From Bettongia penicillata ogilbyi (Eukaryota > Chordata > Mammalia > Diprotodontia > Potoroidae), in assembly GCA_023548195.1 (NCBI GenBank), contig JAJHZJ010000061.1, positions 8,163,378-8,227,377 on the forward strand: DNA of 64,000 nucleotides, written 5' to 3'. Under the pieces are notes generated by a model that saw nothing but the letters and a program-made list of their open reading frames with translations, made no database searches and was not told the DNA's origin. Of this stretch, positions 56,645 to 64,000 are shown one piece after another; the stretch's first letter is position 1; each line of letters opens with the position of its first letter. A program made the translations under genes and the position numbers.

Positions 56645-57345
56645 TTTCCTGAGAACCCCTACTATGATCACACATGTGTCTTTTTTTTTATGAGCCATCA
56701 AAGTGTTCTCATCAGGTTTAGTGAGACTCCACTAATCAGAACAAGATTTAGGTAGTGGAAGGATAGACCTAAAGAACTCTACTCCACTGCCTGTCAAAGG
56801 AAGGTAGTTTCTTAGCCATCAGAACAGTCCTGTATCTGATGTCTTGTCTTGCAGAGCCCTGGGCAGACACTGAGGGCTTGGAGTCCAGTTTCTCTTCTGT
56901 TCTTGGCAGAGGAAGGGGAAGGGTGGGGAAGGAGGGGTGAATGAAACTTTATTTTTATCTTTACACTATCAGCAAATCTTCTATCTTAACTGTTTTCCAT
57001 TTCTTCACTGAGTCCTCAGGGAGAATGAAAGAGGCTCTGTGCCTAGGCAAAGGAAGGAGAACACAAAGTAAATGAGAACTGAAGAAGTATTTTGGAAATG
57101 GAAATGGGCTTCACTGACAGAAGCAGGGGTTTAGCTCATCTCTAAGGAGGTCTGTCCTGACAAGGAAGACTGTTAAATCCAGATCCATTGAGATTTCCCT
57201 GACTTCTGAGAGCAATTATAGATAAGTGATTGTTTGTTGAAGGAAGGAAGGAAGGCAAGAATGATTATTCTAGGCCATCATTTGCTGCCAAGCAGAACTG
57301 CTCTTAAACCTTTCCCAGCAGATGAAATATCTATATCATCATTAT
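56645..57345. other. Upstream flank of ALOX5AP, unique sequence
   Basis: No repeat beyond a short GGAAGGAAGGAAGG run at 57241. Likely to contain more of the promoter, but no motif there is decisive. Confidence 0.4.
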
Positions 57346-57349
57346 TAAG

Positions 57350-57475
57350 TGAAGGTGAAAATCATTTATTAAAAAAAATTTCTACGTGCTAGACATTGAG
57401 CTATATACTGCAATACAAAGAGATAGCAAAAACAAACAAAAACAGTCCATGATCTCAAGAAACTCATAGTCTATG
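57350..57475 (-). mobile_element. L3-type tail, antisense
   Basis: ATCATTTATTAAAAAAAATT, then CATGATCTCAAGAAACTCAT. Confidence 0.7.
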
Positions 57476-57507
57476 ATTATTATTTGTATGATGTAGACTT
57501 GTATCTA

Positions 57508-57770
57508 TGGGTAGCTAGGTAATTGCAGTGATAGAGTGCCAGACCTGGAATCAGGAAAACTCTTCTTTCTGAGTTCAAATCCAGCCTCAGACACTTACTA
57601 TTTGTGTGACCCTGGGCAAGTCACTTGATTCTGTTTGCTGAAGCTTCCTCGCATCTAAAATCAGCTGGAGAATGAAAGGGCAAACCACTACAGTATCTTT
57701 GCCACGAAAACCCCAAAAGGGGAGACGAAGAGTCAGACACAATGGAAAAATGACTCAACTGTCAAAAACA
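57508..57770 (+). repeat. Full-length marsupial tRNA-derived SINE
   Basis: It shows GGGTAGCTAGGTAATTGCAG, CAGCCTCAGACACTTACTAT, CGAAAACCCCAAAAGGGGAG and AGAGTCAGACACAATGG. Confidence 0.93.
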
Positions 57771-57814
57771 GTTTAAGAGCAGTCCTGTTCACAGGTACAG
57801 GATCAGTTATATCA

Positions 57815-57960
57815 CTTTTTATTCATTCAATTGTAAAAGGCATGGGAAGAGGAGGGGAAAAAACAGAAGAAAAAGTAAGATATAGTTCCTGCCCTCCAAG
57901 AGATATCAAATTAGTAGGAGTAGGAAGATATGCACATAAAAGAATATTATAATAATTAGA
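57815..57960 (-). mobile_element. L3-type tail, antisense, degraded
   Basis: TTTATTCATTCAATTGTAAA and GTTCCTGCCCTCCAAGAGAT. Confidence 0.6.
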
Positions 57961-58019
57961 TTATTCTATATAGCAGATTTCTCACAGTATAAGTTGAAAC
58001 TTCGGGAGAAGTCCGTCAG

Positions 58020-58560
58020 TTACTTCATCCATCAAACATTCATTTAGTATGTGCCAGGCATTGTGTTGGGCATACAAAGACAAAAACAAGACACTCCCTA
58101 CCCTCAAGGAGCTTATATTCTATCGGGGGAATGTGACACATTCACTGTTCAGTGAATATAGGGCAGCTAGATGGTAAAGTGGATGGAGCACTGAGTTTGG
58201 AGTCAGTAAGACTCCTTCTAAGTTCAAATCTGACCTCAGACACTTACTAGCTGGGTGATCCTGGGCAATAACCCTGTTCTCCTCAGTACCTCATCTATAA
58301 AATGCCATTTTTCAAAGATACAAAGAAAGGCAAAAACTTAGTTCCTGCCCTCAAGAAGCTCACACAGAAGGACACAACATACAATAGCTAAATACACAAT
58401 ATACAATAGCTAAATACAGCCAAAATATATACAGTACAGTGTAAATGGGAGGTAATATCAAACAGAGGGCATTAACTTAGAGAGGGAGTGGAGGGTACAT
58501 GCCAGTGTTTTAGGAGGGGAGGGAATCCTGGAAAAGCCATTTACAGAAAGTTGGATAGCT
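58020..58560 (-). mobile_element. L3-type 3' regions, antisense, split by a SINE
   Basis: A first tail (TAGTATGTGCCAGGCATTGT, CCCTCAAGGAGCTTATATTC; 58020-58140) and a second (GTTCCTGCCCTCAAGAAGCT onward; 58306-58560) flank the SINE at 58155. They may be two insertions. Confidence 0.7.
58155..58306 (+). repeat. Marsupial SINE, 3'-truncated
   Basis: It shows GGCAGCTAGATGGTAAAGTG, GAGTCAGTAAGACTCCTTCT and GACCTCAGACACTTACTAGC. Confidence 0.88.
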
Positions 58561-58904
58561 ATAAGTCTATAAGGAAGTTAAAGAAACCAAAAAATGGAAG
58601 GTAGAGCAGTCCAGACATGGCACCAGCCAGTGAAAAAGTCAAGAGAAGGATTCAAAGTGCTTGTGGAAATCTGAGCTACAGAAGCAAATGGCCCCTTAAC
58701 AGGAGCCAGTGTTTTAAAAATTTTTCTTCTGTTGTGGAGATCACTTCTGCTCCCTGGTTGCCCCTTCTTCATCAGAAAGCCAGCCATCAGCACTTACTAA
58801 CTCTGTTTTGAATGTACAATACTGTCTCCTCACCAGTATGTGTCATCTTTCCTCTCCTGAGATAAAATGTTTTAAATGCCTCATAGCTAAAACAGACCTT
58901 CAAG

Positions 58905-59045
58905 TTATCCAGTCAATCAATCATTAAACAAGGATTTATTAATCACATATCATATGCCAGGTACTGTGCTCAGTGCTGGGGATGAAAAAAACATTTTTTT
59001 TTTAAAATCAAACAATCCCTACTTTCAAGGAGTTTACATTCTGAC
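58905..59045 (-). mobile_element. L3-type tail, antisense
   Basis: AATCAATCATTAAACAAGGA, TATGCCAGGTACTGTGCTCA and TTTCAAGGAGTTTACATTCT. Confidence 0.85.
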
Positions 59046-59182
59046 AACCCTCTCATTTTATAGATGAGGAAACGAGTCCAGAGAGATGACCTTAATCAAG
59101 GCAATCTGGGTAGATCTACTGGGAATTGAACCTAAACGATCTGATTCCATCCCCAAAGCTCTTTCTACCACAGAGCATTCAA
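59046..59182 (-). repeat. MIR-type SINE fragment, antisense
   Basis: TCTCATTTTATAGATGAGGA and CTGGGAATTGAACCTAAACG. Confidence 0.75.
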
Positions 59183-59212
59183 CACCCTTTCCTACTGATT
59201 ACCTTCCTTCTT

Positions 59213-59375
59213 CAGCACAGTAGGATAGTAACAGTTTTGAACTTGTGGGTCAAGATTTGAATCTTGCCTCTGACACATATAATGATCTTAGGCAAGTCCC
59301 CTCCATTTCCCCATCCTCCAAAAAGGGAGAAGGGGATAACTTCTGATCTTTGCCCCTTACAGGCTGAAAAGTATA
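59213..59375 (+). repeat. MIR-type SINE fragment
   Basis: CAAGATTTGAATCTTGCCTC and TGATCTTAGGCAAGTCCCCT. Confidence 0.7.
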
Positions 59376-59444
59376 GGGGAACTGGGGGGAGAAGAGGAAG
59401 GGGGAATAACACAGTCATACAGACTGTGAGACTGGAGGGAGATA

Positions 59445-59575
59445 ATGTCAATAAACATTTATTTAGCTCCCACTATGTGCCAGGCACATTGTGCTAAGCA
59501 CTGGGGATAAAAAAAAGAGGCAAAAGACAGTTCCTCCTCTCATGGACTTTACAATCCAATAGGGAAGCCTGCAAA
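59445..59575 (-). mobile_element. L3-type tail, antisense
   Basis: TGTCAATAAACATTTATTTA, CACTATGTGCCAGGCACATT and AAGAGGCAAAAGACAGTTCC, well preserved. Confidence 0.9.
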
Positions 59576-59589
59576 GATCCTTACAAACT

Positions 59590-60155
59590 ACAAAACCCTA
59601 TGAACAAATCCTACCTATTGTCTTCACTTCTGCCTCTTCCAACCCCTGCTTGTATTCCAGGATCAGCTCCAAAGTCATCTCCTTCAAGAGACCTTTCCCA
59701 ATTCTCACAGTTTTTAGTGTTTTCCCAATCTCAGTGTATGCGTTTTGCACATATATCTGTTGTTTTTCAGTTCAGTTTCACTCTTCATAATGCCATTTGG
59801 AGTTTTCTTGGCAAAGATACTGGAGTGGTTTGCCATTTCCTTCTCCGGCTCATTTTACAGTTGAGGAAACTGAGACAAACAGGGTTAAGTGACTTGACCA
59901 GGGTGACACAGTTAGAAAATATCAGAGGCCTGATTTGAACCCAGGAGGATGAGAATTTCTGACTCCAGGCACAGTGTTCTATCTATTACATCAAATAGCT
60001 GCCCTATATTTACTGATCTGTGAATGTGTCACATTTCACCTGATAGATTAGAATATAGAAAATATCATTGAGGATAGAGAGTGTTTCATTGTTGTCTTTG
60101 TATGCCCAGCACAGTGCCTGGCACAGAGTAGGTGTTAAGCCATTATGGATGGATG
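59590..60155 (+). mobile_element. L2-type LINE 3' region split by a SINE
   Basis: It shows CAGCTCCAAAGTCATCTCCT and CAAGAGACCTTTCCCAATTC to about 59756. It resumes after the SINE with GTCTTTGTATGCCCAGCACA and TGGCACAGAGTAGGTGTTAA. Confidence 0.8.
59757..60005 (-). repeat. Marsupial SINE nested in L2, antisense
   Basis: It shows GGCAAAGATACTGGAGTGGT, CCTTCTCCGGCTCATTTTAC, GGGTTAAGTGACTTGACCAG and the tRNA-like end CAAATAGCTGCCC. Confidence 0.95.
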
Positions 60156-60194
60156 AATTATCATTACTCATCTGTTATTCACCCAAATTATAGT

Positions 60195-60437
60195 AGCTCA
60201 TATTTATGAAGTGCTTTAAAGGGGGTTTATGAAGGTTTGTGAAGGGCCATGCATAAATTCTCTCACACTAATCCAATGAAAAATGTGCTCATAATCTCTC
60301 CATTTTATAGATGAGGAAACTGTTGCTGAAAGAAATGACGTGGTTTGTCCAGAGTTGCACAGCTAGTGTCTGAAGCAGTGTTTGAACTCAGGTTTTCCTG
60401 AATCAAAATTCAATGCCTCACTGCCTGTAGTCAGTTG
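60195..60437 (-). repeat. MIR SINE, antisense
   Basis: CCATTTTATAGATGAGGAAA, GCACAGCTAGTGTCTGAAGC and TTGAACTCAGGTTTTCCTGA. Confidence 0.88.
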
Positions 60438-60454
60438 CCAAGTCCCAAGTTGAA

Positions 60455-60602
60455 GAGAAATGTATAGCCTATATCAGATTGCTTGCCATCTTGGGAAGGG
60501 ATAGAGGAGAGAGGGAGAAAAAATTGAAACTCAAAATATTATAAAAGTGAATGTTGAAAAGAATTTAATATACTAAGAAATAAATAAAATAAAAAATATA
60601 GA
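60455..60602 (+). mobile_element. L1 3' UTR end
   Basis: CCTATATCAGATTGCTTGCC, GGAGAAAAAATTGAAACTCA and an A-rich tail (AAATAAATAAAATAAAAAAT). Confidence 0.85.
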
Positions 60603-60689
60603 ATCGCAAAGGAAACTAGTCATGCTGAAATATAGTTATCAAAATATATTTTTAAAACCAAGTTCACACACCTCAGTTTAAAAATCCCT

Positions 60690-60945
60690 CCTCTAAAGGG
60701 TTTTATTAAATACCTACTATATTGTGCAGGGCACTGTGCTTAGGGCTTTAAAAATATTACTTAATTTGATGCTCCCAACAACCCTGGGAGGTAAATGTTC
60801 ACCATTTTACAAATGAGGAAACTGAGGCAGACAGAGGTTGTGACTTCCTCAGGGTCACATAGTAAGTTTCTGAGGTCATATTTGAACTCAAGTTTTCCTG
60901 ACTCCAGGATCAACACCCCACCCATTATACTATCTAACTGCTTCT
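60690..60945 (-). repeat. MIR SINE, antisense
   Basis: GATGCTCCCAACAACCCTGG, ATGAGGAAACTGAGGCAGAC and TTGAACTCAAGTTTTCCTGA. Confidence 0.93.
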
Positions 60946-60949
60946 AAAG

Positions 60950-61735
60950 GATCACAGGATCATAAATTCTAAGAATGAGAAATGTTTTCAGTGACTATCT
61001 AGTTTCTAGTCCACAGATTCACAAAGTGGGCAATACTGCCCCCTGGGGGTGCTGGAGCAATCCAGGGAGTGTTTGGGGGGGAGGGTTGAATAAAAATAAG
61101 GGGGTGGTGAAGCATAAGCAGAGAAAAGAAGAAAATTTTGAAAAACCTTTTGTGCGTTTCATCAGTTATGTAACAGTTAAAGTCATAGTGATTATGTTAT
61201 TTTCCAAATAAACACAATGCAAGTTATAACTATCAGTGGTCAAGTCCACTGACAGGTCTTAACAAGCAAGTGTTGGCAGGCAAATGGGTCTCACATTGTT
61301 GGGTTGTCTAGCATGCATCAGCAGGAATATGTACATGTAATGACTTGTTTACAGTACGATACTATGTAATTACACGATGCAATAAATACATCACCAAAAT
61401 TTCAATGCAGGAGAAAATACAAATTTACAATAAATTATTAAATTTAAGATGTCTTTTTAAAAAATATTTCATATTTTTTTGAAATGATACAGATTTCTAA
61501 AAGATCATTAAAGGGTTAAAGAAAGTAGATCTCCAAGGGGGCACCAAGTAATTTTTTTAAAGGGGGTGGTAGGCCAAATAAGTTTGAAAAATTCTGATTC
61601 TAGTCCAACCTGTCCCTGAAGAGGAACTCCTTCTACTACATCCTTTGAAGACAGATGGAACTCACTGCCTCTTAAAGTAACCCATTCCACTTTGGGATAG
61701 CTTTACCTCTTAAGAATTTTTCTCATAGTCATTCC
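60950..61735 (-). mobile_element. CR1-type LINE fragment, antisense, split by a 584-bp insertion
   Basis: Left piece: GATCATAAATTCTAAGAATG to CTATCTAG. Right piece: CCAACCTGTCCCTGAAGAGG, AACTCACTGCCTCTTAAAGT and CCATTCCACTTTGGGATAGC. The two pieces are contiguous in a CR1 3' end. Confidence 0.75.
61014..61597. mobile_element. 584-bp insertion, probable non-autonomous DNA transposon
   Basis: The 10-bp direct repeat TTCTAGTCCA (61004-61013 and 61598-61607) bounds it inside the CR1. The ends are loosely inverted: the left starts CAGATTCACAAAGTGGGC, while the right end in reverse reads CAGAATTTTTCAAACTTATT, and both then run into C-rich segments. These resemble hAT/Charlie-type termini. No open frame of note. 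Confidence 0.6.
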
Positions 61736-62600
61736 TGGAGGAGTTGTGGGATGACAGGCACACTAATACATTTTTGGCAGAGCTAGGAATTGATACAAAC
61801 TTTTTGGAAAATAATTTGGCATTATGCAAATAAAGTGCCTAAAATGTTCATACTCTTTGATCTCCAGAGATTCCACTACTAGGTCAATGAAAAAAGTCCC
61901 TATATATATCAAAACATGTATGGCACATTTTTTGCAGCTGCAAAACACTAGAAACAAAGTAGATACCCATTGATTGAAGATTGGCTAAAAGAAATTATGG
62001 TACATAAATGTCATGGAATATTACTGTGCTGTAAGAAACAATGGATGTGATGAATTCAGAGAAACATAGAAAGACTTATAGGAACTGATGCAAAGTGGAG
62101 TAGGTAGAGTCAAGGAAACAATATACAGTGTATTTCGTTCTTGCTCAGTCATGTCCCAACTTGTGGTGACCACATTTGGAAGTTTCTTAGCAAAGGTACT
62201 GGAGTGGTTTGCCATTTCCTTCTCCATCTCATGTTACAAATGAAGAAACTGAGATACACAGGGTTAGATGATTTGCCCAGGGTCACAAAGCTGAGACCAG
62301 ATTTGAACTCATAAAGATGATTCTTCCTAATTCCAAGCCCAGCACCCTCTCCACCACACCACCTAGCTGCCCAATGTCCACAACAATGTAAATTGAAAGA
62401 ACTACCACAAAACAATAAAAAGAGAATATTGCAAATTGCTAAAGAACAAGCAGAGTCCCAAAGAATATATATAAGAATACATTCCACCTCAATGTTTTTG
62501 CAGAGGTGGGAAGTCTATGAGTGTGGAACACCATACATATATTCTGATTTTTTTCAAAATGTTGCCTGGTTTCAATGATTTTTTTTTCCTTGTTTTTATT
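61736..62600 (+). mobile_element. L1 ORF2 C-terminal fragment split by a SINE
   Basis: ATTGATACAAACTTTTTGGA, TTCCACTACTAGGTCAATGA, ATGGAATATTACTGTGCTGT and AACTGATGCAAAGTGGAGTA. After the SINE it resumes ATGTCCACAACAATGTAAAT. Confidence 0.85.
62126..62372 (-). repeat. Marsupial SINE nested in L1, antisense
   Basis: It shows GCTCAGTCATGTCCCAACTT, TACTGGAGTGGTTTGCCATT, GATTTGCCCAGGGTCACAAA and CACCACACCACCTAGCTGCC, full length. Confidence 0.95.
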
Positions 62601-62725
62601 TCCAATTAAAAACAAATTTAGTTGTTGTATGGGATAGCTCTCTGAGAGGGAGAAGAGGAGAGATAATGAGAGAAAATTGGCTACATAAAAACAAATGGCA
62701 TAAATAAAAATTTATTTTACAAAAA
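62601..62725 (+). mobile_element. L1 3' UTR end
   Basis: TTGTTGTATGGGATAGCTCT, GAGAGGGAGAAGAGGAGAGA and CATAAATAAAAATTTATTTT resemble the L1 3' terminus. Confidence 0.65.
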
Positions 62726-63394
62726 ATTTTTCCCTTGTAGCAAGTGTAAAGTTACATCACACCTTCTACTTCTCTGTCACTATTCCCTGTTCTGACCTCT
62801 GGGGTCAAACAGAGTAAGTCTAATCACACTTCTATATAAAATTCTTCTAATATGGTTATCATATTCATTCTGTATCTTCCCTTTTCCAGGCTAAACATGC
62901 CCATGTCCTTCAATTAATCTTCATATGGTATGTTCTATAGTTCCTTCACTGTGCATTGCATACTGTAACTTTATTCATGTCTTCTCATCCTCTGGGACAC
63001 TTTGTCACGTCTTCCTGTAAACTTTGAGAAGGAGTTCTACCCAACAGGGGGATCCTTTTCTGGTTACGTGTTTCTTTGGTATTAGGTTTTCTGCTACTTT
63101 TCCTGAACAATTTTTGTTGCTAATATTGTGGAGCGCACTCATATCCACTATGAATCTCTACATGAATCCCTTTGGATGACCTGCGACTTGAAATCTTCAA
63201 ATACTGTGATGTTCCATATTATCCCTATTTAATTTTATCTTATCCAATTTGACACAACAGTCTTATGGGCTAACTCCTCATGGGATCATCTCTGGCTAAC
63301 TCTTCCTTTCCCATCAGCTGCTCTGCTCAGTTCTGACTCCATGACCATCATGTCCCCTCAGGGATACCCTCTGGAAGCCTCCCCTTTCACTTCC

Positions 63395-63500
63395 TGCATT
63401 AGATTATAATATTATTGAAGGGGAGAATTGTCTGTTTTCTTATTTGTACCCCAGCAATACATAGTAGGTGCTTAATAGATGTTCATTAATTATCATCTTT
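63395..63500 (+). mobile_element. L2/L3 3' tail within CR1
   Basis: TATTTGTACCCCAGCAATAC, then ATAGTAGGTGCTTAATAGAT. Confidence 0.78.
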
Positions 63501-63519
63501 TCAATTTGACCCATTATTA

Positions 63520-63692
63520 GCAACAGCTAGATGATACAACAGATAAAGGACTAGGCTTGAATTAAGAGAAACATGAGTCTTGCCTCAGAAATTTAATATC
63601 CCTGGGCAAACCACTTAACTTTTTCATGCCTCAATTTCTTTTGTGAAATAAAAAGACCTTAGAGACCTTTTTTAGCTCTAAATCTATTATCT
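63520..63692 (+). repeat. MIR-type SINE within CR1
   Basis: GGGCAAACCACTTAACTTTT, CATGCCTCAATTTCTTTTGT and TTTTAGCTCTAAATCTATTA. Confidence 0.75.
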
Positions 63693-64000
63693 TAGCCTGT
63701 AAATATCTTTTTGGATCCAGCATCTTTCACCTAACATGTTAGCTTATCTATCCAAGCTTTGTGTCATTATCTTATCTATGTCATTAGCAAAACTGCCAAG
63801 CATGTGTTCTATGCCTCATCGCTAATAAAGGTGCTGAGCAACGTAGAGTCAAGGATGGATCCTTTGAGTGTTCCACTGGAGGTCTCCTTCCAAGTTGATA
63901 TTAACCCTGCATTAATGACTCCCCATTGGGTCAAGTCATTCAACCAACTGCAAATTCACATCTTGTCCATAACTGGAACATGAACAGCTTTGTCAAATGA

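Larger units (their letters stand above)
62750..64000 (-). mobile_element. CR1-type LINE, antisense, running off the window end
   Basis: The left part has CCAGGCTAAACATGCCCATG and TTCAATTAATCTTCATATGG. The right part, on the minus strand, reads WLNDLTQWGVINAG and STWKETSSGTLKGSILD, the CR1 reverse transcriptase region around SGVPQGSILGP. An L2 tail and a SINE interrupt it at 63395-63692. Confidence 0.82.

Noticed and set aside
57000..64000. Exons of the neighbouring gene (USPL1 side)
   Set aside because: I looked for conserved coding segments on both strands and found only SINE and LINE fragments.

Overview
The window looks like nuclear DNA of a marsupial, though I cannot name the species. 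It is AT-rich with spliced genes, and it is packed with tRNA-derived SINEs of the marsupial type (they begin GCAGCTAGGTGGCACAGTGG and continue into a long 3' half ending near GACTGAACAACA). It also holds MIR-type SINEs, L1 elements whose 3' regions fit my memory of marsupial L1, and many old CR1/L2/L3 LINE remnants. The L1s argue against a monotreme, bird or reptile.

The one gene I can support is a complete, apparently intact ALOX5AP (FLAP, arachidonate 5-lipoxygenase-activating protein) on the minus strand. Its five coding exons are 56468-56537, 39096-39195, 30137-30207, 28069-28150 and 18712-18874. All introns are GT-AG, and the exons join to 486 nt, or 161 residues plus stop, which is the length of human FLAP. 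A short 3' UTR ends at an AATAAA signal at 18474-18479. The promoter side lies just above 56540 and has ETS-like and C/EBP-like sites and no CpG island. Introns 1 to 4 are about 17.3, 8.9, 2.0 and 9.2 kb.

Region by region: 1-18450 is intergenic DNA downstream of ALOX5AP, mixing SINE/LINE copies with repeat-poor islands (5.4-7.5, 8.8-9.4 and 9.8-10.5 kb). From 18450 to 56580 is the ALOX5AP unit. Intron 4 holds a nearly full-length decayed CR1/L3-type LINE (20.9-24.1 kb), two GGAA microsatellites and a small hAT-type transposon. Intron 2 holds a 5'-truncated L1 with a perfect 16-bp target-site duplication. Intron 1 holds a 1.47-kb L1 and a three-layer nest of retroposons. From 56.6 to 64 kb is upstream intergenic DNA of overlapping SINE and LINE fragments, including a CR1 copy split by a 584-bp insertion.

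In human, ALOX5AP lies between USPL1 and MEDAG. If that order holds here, the right edge points toward USPL1 and the left edge toward MEDAG, but no exon of either was seen. I found no CRISPR array, operon, RNA gene or new multi-gene system. The unusual content is the repeat architecture and a few unexplained duplicated modules.
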